This document shows, piece by piece, positions 17,295 through 25,480 of a stretch of DNA of 51,257 nt. Made by a program: the position numbers and the translations under genes. The notes beneath the pieces are model-generated. The model ran no database searches and had not been told where the DNA came from. It was given only the letters and a program-made list of their open reading frames with translations. Source of the DNA: OPU3-GD-OMZ sp001901525 (lineage in GTDB: Bacteria; Pseudomonadota; Gammaproteobacteria; Methylococcales; Methylomonadaceae); assembly GCA_963981505.1 (NCBI GenBank), contig CAXCEI010000006.1:1-51257 (forward strand), given 5' to 3'. Each line of letters opens with the position of its first letter. Positions within the stretch are counted from its first letter, which is position 1.

Positions 17295-18569
17295 TTAAGT
17301 TAGCGCTTTGAAGCCAATGTCGGTTCGATAATACATTTGCTCCCAGTGTATGGTGCTCACTAATTGATAAGCATTGGTTTGGGCATCGCTTAGGTTGTTA
17401 CCTAAGGCACAGGCACAAAGAACGCGGCCACCTGCCGTGACTGTTTGGTTCTTTTCTAAACAAGTACCCGCGTGGAATATTTTTTGCTCGGGTGTCGTTG
17501 CTGAGTTCAGTCCTTCAATAATATTGCCTTTTTTGTAGCTTTCGGGATAGCCGCCTGCAGCGAGAACGACCCCTAAGGCGGGTCGCTCATCCCAAACGGT
17601 TGTTTTTTCGTGTAGACGATGGTCTAAAGCGGCTAAACACAATTCAACTAAATCGCTTTGTAATCGCATCATAATAGGTTGGGTTTCAGGGTCGCCAAAG
17701 CGGCAATTATATTCCAGAACTTTTAAAGTGCCGTTTGGGCTGATCATTAAACCGGCGTATAAGAAACCGGTATAGGGCATGCCGTCAGCAATCATCCCAT
17801 CTAATGTGGGTTGAATGATTTCATCGAGAACCCGTTGGTGTATTTCTGGTGTCACTAAAGGGGCCGGAGAATAGGCGCCCATGCCGCCTGTATTCGGACC
17901 CAAGTCGCCGTTATTGAGAGCCTTGTGGTCTTGAGAGGTCGCCATGGGGAGGGCGGTTTTACCGTCAGCGATAACAATAAAGCTGGCCTCTTCACCCGGT
18001 AAAAATTCTTCAATAACAACACGATGACCCGCTTCGCCAAAAGCATTGCCGGCTAGCATATCTTGAACGGCAGTAATGGCCTCTGATTCAGTCTGGGCAA
18101 CGATAACGCCTTTTCCAGCCGCGAGTCCATCGGCTTTAACTACAATAGGGGCGCCTTTTTTCTGAATATAACGGATTGCTGAATGAATATCGGTAAAGGT
18201 TTGGTATTCGGCCGTAGGGATGTCATGGCGGGCCATAAAGTTTTTACAAAAGGTTTTCGAGCCTTCTAATTGCGCTGCTGCCGCATGGGGGCCAAAACAG
18301 TTAAGCCCCATTGCTTGAAAGCGGTCTACAATGCCGGCAACAAGGGGAACCTCAGGGCCAATAATAGTCAGGGCAATGTTGTTTTTTTGTGCGAAGATGA
18401 TTAAAGCATCAATATTTGTTGCGTCGATGGTTACATTTTCTATGCCGGGTTCAAGGGCTGTGCCAGCGTTTCCGGGGGCAACATAAACGGTGCTGGCTTG
18501 TTCTGATTGACGGGCCTTCCAGGCTAAAGCATGTTCGCGGCCACCGCCTCCTATGATTAGAATGTTCAT
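17295..18569 (-). CDS. purD: Phosphoribosylamine-glycine ligase PurD
   Basis: The 424-residue protein catalyses the second step of purine synthesis, joining phosphoribosylamine and glycine with ATP. It has an N-terminal Rossmann-like domain (MNILIIGGGGREHALAWK), an ATP-grasp domain with KADGLAAGKGV, the GARS signature RFGDPETQ, and a C-terminal domain with VLAAGGYPESYKKG. The length is normal. It is the last gene of the dusB-fis-purH-purD operon, 48 bases after purH, so it shares a pathway with its immediate neighbour. Confidence 0.97.
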   Translation of the reverse strand: MNILIIGGGGREHALAWKARQSEQASTVYVAPGNAGTALEPGIENVTIDATNIDALIIFAQKNNIALTIIGPEVPLVAGIVDRFQAMGLNCFGPHAAAAQLEGSKTFCKNFMARHDIPTAEYQTFTDIHSAIRYIQKKGAPIVVKADGLAAGKGVIVAQTESEAITAVQDMLAGNAFGEAGHRVVIEEFLPGEEASFIVIADGKTALPMATSQDHKALNNGDLGPNTGGMGAYSPAPLVTPEIHQRVLDEIIQPTLDGMIADGMPYTGFLYAGLMISPNGTLKVLEYNCRFGDPETQPIMMRLQSDLVELCLAALDHRLHEKTTVWDERPALGVVLAAGGYPESYKKGNIIEGLNSATTPEQKIFHAGTCLEKNQTVTAGGRVLCACALGNNLSDAQTNAYQLVSTIHWEQMYYRTDIGFKALT

Positions 18570-18617
18570 GAGTAACGTTTATCTGTTGAGTATGAATGTG
18601 TCAGTTGGGGGCTAGAA

Positions 18618-20177
18618 TCAGTGTCTGAAATGCCGCATAGCGGTAAAGACCATGGTCATATTATGTTCATCCGCAGCGGTAATTATTTCTTCATCCCGAA
18701 TGGATCCGCCGGGTTGGATGACTGCGGTAATCCCAGCTTCTGCAGCTGAATCAATGCCGTCTCTGAATGGGAAGAAAGCATCTGAGGCCATGGCTGAACC
18801 TGCGACTTCTAAGTTTTCATCAGCGGCTTTAATGCCGGCAATCCGTGCTGAATAAACACGACTCATTTGTCCAGCGCCAACACCAATGGTTTGTTGATTT
18901 TTGGCGTAAACAATAGCATTAGATTTAACAAATTTAGCGACATTCCAGGCAAAAATCATATCGTTAAGTTCTTCTTGGGTCGGTTGTCGTTTGCTGACAA
19001 CGGTAATGTCTTTGGCAGTAATTTGACCTATGTCATTATCTTGAACCAGTAGTCCGTTGGTTACACGTTTGAAATCATAACTGGGGGGAGATTTTAGTGG
19101 CCATGAGCCTGTTTCCATGACGCGAACATTAGGCTTTGTTTGCAGAATAGTACGGGCGCCATGGTCAAGAGAAGGGGCGATAATGACTTCGACAAATTGT
19201 CGTTCGATAATTGTTTTTGCGGTGAGTTCGTCTAGGGGTTGATTGAAAGCGATAATTCCGCCAAATGCGGAAGTGGGGTCTGTCTGGTAAGCACGGTTGT
19301 AACTTTCAAGTAGGTTCTCTGCAATGGCAACGCCGCAAGGGTTAGCGTGTTTGACAATAACGCAAGCGGGTAAGTTGGCAAAAGATTTAACGCATTCCAA
19401 AGCGGCATCAGCATCGGCAATATTATTATAAGATAATGCTTTTCCTTGCAGTTGTTGGGCTGCGGCCAGAGTCCCTGAGGCGGGGTTGGCTTCACAATAA
19501 AAAGCTGCCTTTTGGTGAGGGTTTTCACCGTAACGCATGATTTGTGACTGCTTAAATTGCAGATTTAGATTTTCAGGGAAGGGGTTGTTATCTAGGTTGT
19601 TTAAATAGCCTGCTATAGCGCTGTCATAGTGGGCGGTATGCTCAAAGCTCTTACGGGCCAGTTTAAAACGGCTTTCCTGTGATAGCGCCCCTTTATTTGT
19701 GGTGAGTTCATCGACAGTGTTTTGATAGTCGGTTGGGTCTACGATAACTGAAATGCTGGCATGATTTTTAGCAGCAGCGCGAATCATGGTTGGGCCGCCA
19801 ATATCTATATTCTCTATGGCTGTTTCAAAAGAACAATCGGGGTTTGCTATGGTTTGTTGGAAGGGGTATAAGTTAACCACAACCATATCAATAGGGAGAA
19901 TGCCATGTTCTGCCATAACCTTGTCATCGATGCCGCGACGGCCTAATATGCCGCCATGAACCTTGGGGTGTAATGTTTTTACACGCCCGGACATCATCTC
20001 AGGAAAGCCGGTATAGTCGGAGACTTCAGTCACGGGAATACGGTGTTCAGTCAGTTGCTGGGCAGTGCCGCCGGTACTGAGTATTTCAATTCCCAGATTA
20101 TGCAGTTGGCGGGCAAAATCAATAATGCCGGTTTTATCAGATACGCTAATGAGCGCACGGCTTATTCTAAGGTCCAT
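18618..20177 (-). CDS. purH: Bifunctional AICAR formyltransferase/IMP cyclohydrolase PurH
   Basis: The 519-residue bifunctional enzyme completes IMP synthesis. The N-terminal IMP cyclohydrolase part (about 1-195) contains ALISVSDKTGI and STGGTAQQL. The C-terminal AICAR transformylase part contains the catalytic Lys-His in VIVKHANPCGVA and ends DGIDSAAEAGITAVIQPGGSIRD. It acts in the cytoplasm with 10-formyltetrahydrofolate as donor. The gap to fis upstream is 31 bases. Confidence 0.97.
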   Translation of the reverse strand: MDLRISRALISVSDKTGIIDFARQLHNLGIEILSTGGTAQQLTEHRIPVTEVSDYTGFPEMMSGRVKTLHPKVHGGILGRRGIDDKVMAEHGILPIDMVVVNLYPFQQTIANPDCSFETAIENIDIGGPTMIRAAAKNHASISVIVDPTDYQNTVDELTTNKGALSQESRFKLARKSFEHTAHYDSAIAGYLNNLDNNPFPENLNLQFKQSQIMRYGENPHQKAAFYCEANPASGTLAAAQQLQGKALSYNNIADADAALECVKSFANLPACVIVKHANPCGVAIAENLLESYNRAYQTDPTSAFGGIIAFNQPLDELTAKTIIERQFVEVIIAPSLDHGARTILQTKPNVRVMETGSWPLKSPPSYDFKRVTNGLLVQDNDIGQITAKDITVVSKRQPTQEELNDMIFAWNVAKFVKSNAIVYAKNQQTIGVGAGQMSRVYSARIAGIKAADENLEVAGSAMASDAFFPFRDGIDSAAEAGITAVIQPGGSIRDEEIITAADEHNMTMVFTAMRHFRH

Positions 20178-20208
20178 AATGTCAGTGTTTAGTTCAGTTA
20201 AAGTAAGG

Positions 20209-20487
20209 TTAGGAGATACGGTATTGGGCGATTTTTTTACGCAGTGTACTACGACTGATGCCGAGTATTTTAGCCGCTTTAGATTGGTTGTAACCGGCTT
20301 GTTCTAAAGTAACTTCAAGCATTGGTTTTTCTACTTCTCGAATGACAATAGTGTAAAGTTCGTCATTTTCATGGTCACTTAGGTGTTCAAAATAGTCCAT
20401 AACTGCTGTTCTGACATGCGTGGCTAAGGGTGTTGCATTGCGTTGCGTCATGTTATTGGTCTCACTATCTTTGCTTGGGTTAGTCAT
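20209..20487 (-). CDS. fis: DNA-binding protein Fis
   Basis: The 92-residue protein has the Fis layout. A short N-terminal region precedes a dimerisation helix pair (LATHVRTAVMDYFEHL), and a C-terminal helix-turn-helix reads GYNQSKAAKILGISRSTLRKK. Fis bends DNA, organises the nucleoid and activates rRNA and growth-related promoters. It follows dusB by two bases, the conserved dusB-fis order of gammaproteobacteria, so it is transcribed with the tRNA-modification gene. The N-terminus is slightly shorter than in E. coli Fis (98). Confidence 0.95.
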   Translation of the reverse strand: MTNPSKDSETNNMTQRNATPLATHVRTAVMDYFEHLSDHENDELYTIVIREVEKPMLEVTLEQAGYNQSKAAKILGISRSTLRKKIAQYRIS

Positions 20488-20489
20488 GA

Positions 20490-21461
20490 TTAATCGCTAA
20501 ATAATTCGAATGCATTATTAACCCAATGCATTTGTTCTGTGGGAACGAGTGCTTGATTAATTTTATGCTTCAAGGTGTTAGGAATGAGTCCAATAGGGTT
20601 GAAGTACCAGTTAATATGTTTACGGGCTATTTGAACGCCCATTTTATCACCATAAAAGAGGTAAAGCGCCTCTAGATGTTGCTGTAAAGTGATTTGTTTT
20701 TCTGCCAAAGGGACAGGAGGCAGCAGTTCACCATGGTTTAGGTAATGGTTTATTTCGGTAAAGATCCAAGGCTGCCCCTGTGCGGCACGACCAATCATAA
20801 CCGCATCGGCTTGAGTGTAGTCTAATACTGCTTTGGCTTTTTGGACACTATTAATATCACCGTTGGCAATAATAGGTATTCGGCTCTGCGCTTTAATTTT
20901 TTTGATAGTGTCGTACTCAGCATTACCGGAAAAGCGACAAGCACGGGTTCTGCCATGGATAGTGAGGGCGGAAACACCTGATTCTTCGGCGATTTTTGAA
21001 ATTTTAAGCGCATTACGGTTTTCAGTATCCCAACCGGTTCTGATCTTTAAGGTGACCGGCAATTTAACGGCTTGAACAACCGCATCAAGGATCTTGCCGA
21101 CCAGTGCTTCGTCTTTTAGTAAGGCTGAGCCTGCGGCCACGGCGCATACTTTTTTAGCAGGACAACCCATGTTGATATCAATGATTTGAGCGCCCTGATC
21201 CGCATTGTAATGTGCCGCAGCTGCCATTTGCTTCGGGTTTGTTCCTAGAATTTGAACGACTCGCGGTTCTGTTTCACCGCTGTGGTTGCTTTTTAGCTGG
21301 GTGCGGTAATGGTTTCGTAGGTTGGGGTTGGACGATACCATTTCAGAAACAGTCAGACCCGCACCGAAATTCTTGCAGAGTTGCCTGAACGGGCGATCTG
21401 TTACGCCCGCCATCGGGGCTAAAAAAAGATTGTTTTTTAATTGGATGGAGCCGATTTGCAT
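20490..21461 (-). CDS. dusB: tRNA-dihydrouridine synthase DusB
   Basis: The 323-residue FMN enzyme reduces uridines in the tRNA D-loop. It has the Dus core: APMAGVTDRPFR at the flavin site, INMGCPAKKVC with the catalytic Cys, LKIRTGWD, TIHGRTRACRFSG and IIANGDI. The C-terminal helical domain is present, so it is complete. Its place at the head of dusB-fis supports DusB over DusA or DusC. A TATAAT element lies 27 bases before the start. Confidence 0.95.
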   Translation of the reverse strand: MQIGSIQLKNNLFLAPMAGVTDRPFRQLCKNFGAGLTVSEMVSSNPNLRNHYRTQLKSNHSGETEPRVVQILGTNPKQMAAAAHYNADQGAQIIDINMGCPAKKVCAVAAGSALLKDEALVGKILDAVVQAVKLPVTLKIRTGWDTENRNALKISKIAEESGVSALTIHGRTRACRFSGNAEYDTIKKIKAQSRIPIIANGDINSVQKAKAVLDYTQADAVMIGRAAQGQPWIFTEINHYLNHGELLPPVPLAEKQITLQQHLEALYLFYGDKMGVQIARKHINWYFNPIGLIPNTLKHKINQALVPTEQMHWVNNAFELFSD

Positions 21462-21487
21462 AACGAATCCTAAAATTTCAGAACGAG

Positions 21488-21493
21488 ATTATA
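21488..21493 (-). promoter_or_regulatory. Candidate -10 element of the dusB-fis operon
   Basis: A perfect TATAAT reads on the minus strand at 21493-21488, 27 bases before the dusB start. I see no good -35 hexamer at the right distance. The dusB-fis promoter is weak at -35 in some bacteria because it depends on growth-rate control. Confidence 0.4.
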
Positions 21494-21718
21494 CTGTTAA
21501 TCAATACTTATTAGTAGTGTCTATGATAAAACGCAGAAAAGAGTATCGCTTTAATAGCTAGGATAAGGGCATTAAAGTCTCTAAAATACAGGAAAGTGCT
21601 ATTATTTGGTTCTAAAAGACAATGATATGGACAATTGTGGCTAATTTAGGCAGAATGAACCATCGGGGCAGTTAGCTCTAAGTTTAAATGAATAATTGAG
21701 GATGAAATAAGCGATTAA

Positions 21719-22162
21719 ATGGCAGCGATAACCGTAATTAATGGGCCTAATCTTAATCTTTTAGGGACTCGAGAGCCTGAGTTATACGGTCACGCAACGC
21801 TTGCAAGTATTCAGAGTGACCTTGAGGTATTAGCGACACAACTCGGGCATGCGCTTAAGTTTCATCAAAGCAATGCAGAACATGAAATTATTGATTTAAT
21901 CCATCAGGGGAGGGCTGGCGGCGTTGATATGTTTATTATTAACCCGGCTGCATTTACACATACCAGTGTGGCAATTCGTGATGCTGTTTTAGCTGTTCAA
22001 ATTCCTTTTATAGAAGTTCATTTGTCAAATGTGTACGCTCGGGAAACTTTTAGGAAACACTCTTATTTCTCAGATATAGCCGAGGGGGTTATTTCTGGGT
22101 TTGGCGAAAACGGCTATCATATGGCCTTAACGGCCGCTCATCAAATTTTACTCGCGAGATAA
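21719..22162 (+). CDS. aroQ: Type II 3-dehydroquinate dehydratase
   Basis: The 147-residue enzyme converts 3-dehydroquinate to 3-dehydroshikimate in the shikimate pathway. It has NGPNLNLLGTREPELYG with the catalytic Tyr, QSNAEHEIIDLIH, INPAAFTHTSVAIRDA, and IEVHLSNVYARE with the catalytic His. The family forms dodecamers. It lies four bases before accB, the common aroQ-accB-accC order. Confidence 0.96.
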   Translation: MAAITVINGPNLNLLGTREPELYGHATLASIQSDLEVLATQLGHALKFHQSNAEHEIIDLIHQGRAGGVDMFIINPAAFTHTSVAIRDAVLAVQIPFIEVHLSNVYARETFRKHSYFSDIAEGVISGFGENGYHMALTAAHQILLAR

Positions 22163-22166
22163 GGTA

Positions 22167-22628
22167 ATGGATATTAGAAAAATAAAAAAATTAATCGAAA
22201 TAATTGAAGAATCCGATATTGCTGAATTCGAGATTACTGAAGGTGAGGAATCCGTTCGCATCAGTCGGTATTCAGCCAATGCTGTGGTAGCAGCACCGGT
22301 TGTGGCAGCTCCTGTGGCAGCTCCTGTGGCAGCTCCTGTTGCGGCGCCATTAGTGAGTGAGAGCCAGCAACAGCCAGCTGCTGAGGACTATGCAGGTCAT
22401 GTTGTGAAGTCACCCATGGTGGGTACTTTTTATGCGTCAGCTTCACCGGGCTCAAAAGTTTTTGTGAATGTGGGACAGAGAGTTAGTGAAGGTGAGACCC
22501 TGTGTATTATCGAAGCCATGAAGATTTTAAACCAAATCGAAGCGGAAGCCAGTGGTACGATTACCAAAATTTTGGTTGAAAATGCACAAGCCGTTGAATA
22601 TGGACAGCCGCTTTTTGTGATTGAATAA
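22167..22628 (+). CDS. accB: Biotin carboxyl carrier protein of acetyl-CoA carboxylase
   Basis: The 153-residue protein carries biotin on Lys119 in the EAMKILNQ motif (the family usually has EAMKMMN). The N-terminal helix MDIRKIKKLIEIIEESDIAE is typical. A flexible Ala/Pro-rich linker (about residues 40-66) joins it to the biotinyl domain, which includes the thumb-like segment SPMVGTFYASASPGS. It shuttles carboxyl groups between AccC and AccAD for fatty-acid synthesis. Three exact 12-base repeats in the linker suggest recent slippage. Confidence 0.97.
   Translation: MDIRKIKKLIEIIEESDIAEFEITEGEESVRISRYSANAVVAAPVVAAPVAAPVAAPVAAPLVSESQQQPAAEDYAGHVVKSPMVGTFYASASPGSKVFVNVGQRVSEGETLCIIEAMKILNQIEAEASGTITKILVENAQAVEYGQPLFVIE
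22302..22337 (+). repeat. Three tandem 12-base repeats in the accB linker
   Basis: GTGGCAGCTCCT occurs three times head to tail at 22302-22313, 22314-22325 and 22326-22337, encoding Val-Ala-Ala-Pro each time. A degenerate fourth unit, GTTGCGGCGCCA, follows. The unit keeps the frame, so copy number could vary without breaking the gene. Confidence 0.9.
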
Positions 22629-22669
22629 CACGTGTTTTTAATAAACCGTATTTAAATAGATAAAAAACA

Positions 22670-24010
22670 ATGTTTGATAAAATCGTTATTGCTAATCGGG
22701 GCGAAATTGCGCTGCGAATTTTACGTGCCTGTCGCGAGCTAGGCGTTAAGGTGGTCGCTGTGTATTCTGAAGCAGACAGAAATTTAAAGCATGTTCGGTT
22801 AGCCGACGAGTCTGTTTGTATCGGCCCTGCCCCCTCGAGTGAAAGTTATTTGAATATTCCTGCGCTGATTAGTGCGGCGGAGGTGACCGATGCGGAAGCT
22901 ATTCACCCGGGTTATGGTTTTTTATCTGAAAATGCTGCGTTTTCAGATAAAGTAAAAGAGAGTGGTTTTGTATTTATTGGGCCTGATGGCGATACTATTC
23001 GTCAGATGGGTGACAAGATTGAGGCAAAGCGTGCAATGCAAGCAGCTAATATACCTTGTGTTCCCGGGAATGGTGATCCTTTAACAGCGCACGCTGAAAC
23101 GAATTTAAAAATGGCTCGGGAAATTGGATACCCGGTTATTATTAAAGCGGCAGGTGGTGGCGGCGGCCGTGGTATGCGTACGGTCCATACGGAAGCCTCG
23201 TTGTTAAATGCTATTTTATTAACCAAGACTGAAGCAGGCACGGTGTTTGGTAATGATACGGTCTATATGGAGAAGTTTCTTGAAGACCCGCGCCATATCG
23301 AGTTCCAGATTTTAGCCGATATGCACGGCAATGCCATTCACCTCGGTGAGCGCGATTGTTCAATGCAACGGCGCCATCAAAAAGTAGTCGAGGAAGCGCC
23401 AGCTCCGGGCATTACAGAAGAGCAACGTAAAATGATGGGGGAGCGTTGTGCTAATGCTTGTATTGAGATTGGTTACCATGGTGCCGGGACTTTTGAGTTT
23501 TTGTATGAGAAGGGCGAGTTCTTTTTTATTGAAATGAATACCCGTATTCAGGTTGAACATCCGGTCACTGAAATGGTCACCGGTGTGGATCTTGTTAAAG
23601 AACAGTTACGTATTGCAGCCGGTGAGCCCTTGTCGATTACCCAAGATGAGGTTAGATTAACGGGGCATGCCATTGAGTGTCGTCTCAATGCGGAAGACCC
23701 TAAAACATTTATGCCTTGCCCCGGGACTATTGATACACTTCATTTTCCGGGTGGACCGGGTATTCGTTGTGAAACCCATCTGTACTATGGTTATACGGTG
23801 CCGCCGCATTATGATTCAATGATTGGTAAATTGATTGCGCATGGGGATAATCGGGATAGTGCCATTGCCAGAATGCGGACAGCTTTGGAAGAAATGATTA
23901 TCGGTGGGATTAAAACAAACATACCTTTGCAGCGTGAGATAATGGCAGATAATGCTTTTGCTGTCGGTTCTCAAAACATTCACTACCTGGAAAAAAAGCT
24001 AGGAATGTAA
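22670..24010 (+). CDS. accC: Biotin carboxylase subunit of acetyl-CoA carboxylase
   Basis: The 446-residue ATP-grasp enzyme carboxylates biotin on AccB using bicarbonate and ATP. Motifs include the N-terminal FDKIVIANRGEIALRI, the glycine-rich ATP loop KAAGGGGGRGMR, HIEFQILAD, and the catalytic EMNTRIQVEHPVTEMVTG. The length equals that of E. coli AccC (449). It follows accB by 41 bases and belongs to the same operon. Confidence 0.98.
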   Translation: MFDKIVIANRGEIALRILRACRELGVKVVAVYSEADRNLKHVRLADESVCIGPAPSSESYLNIPALISAAEVTDAEAIHPGYGFLSENAAFSDKVKESGFVFIGPDGDTIRQMGDKIEAKRAMQAANIPCVPGNGDPLTAHAETNLKMAREIGYPVIIKAAGGGGGRGMRTVHTEASLLNAILLTKTEAGTVFGNDTVYMEKFLEDPRHIEFQILADMHGNAIHLGERDCSMQRRHQKVVEEAPAPGITEEQRKMMGERCANACIEIGYHGAGTFEFLYEKGEFFFIEMNTRIQVEHPVTEMVTGVDLVKEQLRIAAGEPLSITQDEVRLTGHAIECRLNAEDPKTFMPCPGTIDTLHFPGGPGIRCETHLYYGYTVPPHYDSMIGKLIAHGDNRDSAIARMRTALEEMIIGGIKTNIPLQREIMADNAFAVGSQNIHYLEKKLGM

Positions 24011-24086
24011 ATCAGTTAATTTTATTGACGGCAGTGGCTAGAATAATTTTCTTTCACGCTACTTACTCTATGGTTAAGGCGCGTTC

Positions 24087-24965
24087 ATGAGTTGGAAACA
24101 GTTGTCTGTTATCACGGATCAGCAGCATGCCCCGGCGTTATCGGATCTTTTTAGTCAGTTGGGTGCAGTGTCGGTTACTTATTTGGACGCGCTTGACGAG
24201 CCTATTTATGAGCCTGAGCTGGGGGAAACAAAGATCTGGGAACAAACGCGAGTGGTTGCGTTATTCGAGATGTCTGTTCATGCAGAAGTTGTAGAACTTT
24301 TGGTGGGTCAACAATTTCCTAGGTTTTCATTAAAAGACTGGCGACTGGATATTTTACAAGACCAAGTTTGGGAACGAACATGGATGGCGCATTTTAAGCC
24401 GATGTTGTTTGGTGATCGGCTGTGGGTCTGCCCCAGTGGGTCTGAGCAAGAGTCGCCCGAAACAGTTTGTATGACCTTAGACCCAGGACTTGCCTTTGGG
24501 ACGGGGACGCATGCTACAACGGCCTTGTGTTTAGAGTGGCTGGCGCGCTATGACTTAAAGGACAAGACTGTTCTTGATTATGGCTGTGGTTCGGGCATTT
24601 TAGCGATTGCGAGTGTGTTGCTGGGAGCTAATCATGTTGCTGCAGTGGATATTGATACACAAGCGATTACCGCGACGAAAAATAATGCAGCCAAAAATAA
24701 TATTGACTCGAAAATAGATTGTTATTTGCCCGATGATTGCCCAGCGATTCAGGCTGATATTGTTGTTGCCAATATTTTAGCTAATCCCTTGATTGAAATG
24801 GTTCAGCCAATTTTAACATTACTAAATTCTGGCGGGCATATAGTGCTTTCAGGGATTCTTAGTGAGCAGGCAGGTCATGTTATGGAAGCCTACAGTCCCT
24901 TTTGTCAGTTGCAGGAACCTGTTTATGAGGGTGATTGGTGTCGTATTGTAGGAATTAAACTTTAG
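24087..24965 (+). CDS. prmA: Ribosomal protein L11 methyltransferase
   Basis: The 292-residue protein methylates ribosomal protein L11 using SAM. It has an N-terminal substrate-recognition domain (1-about 115), the linker motif TLDPGLAFGTGTHATT, SAM-binding motif I DYGCGSGILAIAS, and NPPY-like VVANILANPL. The length matches the family. It is the last gene of the aroQ-accB-accC-prmA run, and its stop overlaps by four bases the stop of the convergent thioredoxin-like gene. Confidence 0.96.
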   Translation: MSWKQLSVITDQQHAPALSDLFSQLGAVSVTYLDALDEPIYEPELGETKIWEQTRVVALFEMSVHAEVVELLVGQQFPRFSLKDWRLDILQDQVWERTWMAHFKPMLFGDRLWVCPSGSEQESPETVCMTLDPGLAFGTGTHATTALCLEWLARYDLKDKTVLDYGCGSGILAIASVLLGANHVAAVDIDTQAITATKNNAAKNNIDSKIDCYLPDDCPAIQADIVVANILANPLIEMVQPILTLLNSGGHIVLSGILSEQAGHVMEAYSPFCQLQEPVYEGDWCRIVGIKL

Positions 24966-25480
24966 TCTGAATGAATCAATTCTTGTAATTCCAATAACGA
25001 TATCTCACCGGCATGGGATTTTTGGATTATGTCATTTTCATTAACAAAAACAGTAAAAGGTATGGCGTTGACATGATTGCCCATTTCCTTAGAGAGAGCG
25101 ATGCCATCATCGCCGGCGATTAAGACGGGAAAGTTAACAGGGTAGTCTTCCAGAAAAGACTGAACGGATTGTTTGTCCTCAATAGCAATACTGATAACCT
25201 GTACATCGTCGTAGGCTAAATTCTTTTGCAGTGCTATCAATGCAGGTATTTCTTTACGACACGGTGGGCACCAGGTCGCCCAGAAGTTGATGACTCGCTT
25301 TTTTCCACTCCAGTCAGCGAGTGAGCGTGGCGTATCCGATAAATCCGGTAAGACTATCTTTGCGAGTGGAGGTGCTGTTTCAGGCGCAGGGGAAGAAAAA
25401 AAGTGTTGGCTTGAAAGGCCCAGTAAAAGAGCTGCAATAGCAATACTCATTAAGGCCATGCGGGATTGGAACAGAGACAT
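24962..25480 (-). CDS. TlpA/ResA-like periplasmic thiol-disulfide oxidoreductase
   Basis: The 172-residue protein has one N-terminal membrane anchor or signal helix (about 7-25) followed by a thioredoxin fold with an active-site Cys71-Pro-Pro-Cys74 in FWATWCPPCRKEIP. A cis-Pro region NAIPFTVF is also visible. CPPC with a membrane anchor is typical of TlpA/ResA proteins that reduce periplasmic cysteines. It directly follows dsbD with no gap, so DsbD is the likely electron donor. The specific client, such as cytochrome c maturation or a metalloenzyme, cannot be read. Confidence 0.9.
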   Translation of the reverse strand: MSLFQSRMALMSIAIAALLLGLSSQHFFSSPAPETAPPLAKIVLPDLSDTPRSLADWSGKKRVINFWATWCPPCRKEIPALIALQKNLAYDDVQVISIAIEDKQSVQSFLEDYPVNFPVLIAGDDGIALSKEMGNHVNAIPFTVFVNENDIIQKSHAGEISLLELQELIHSD

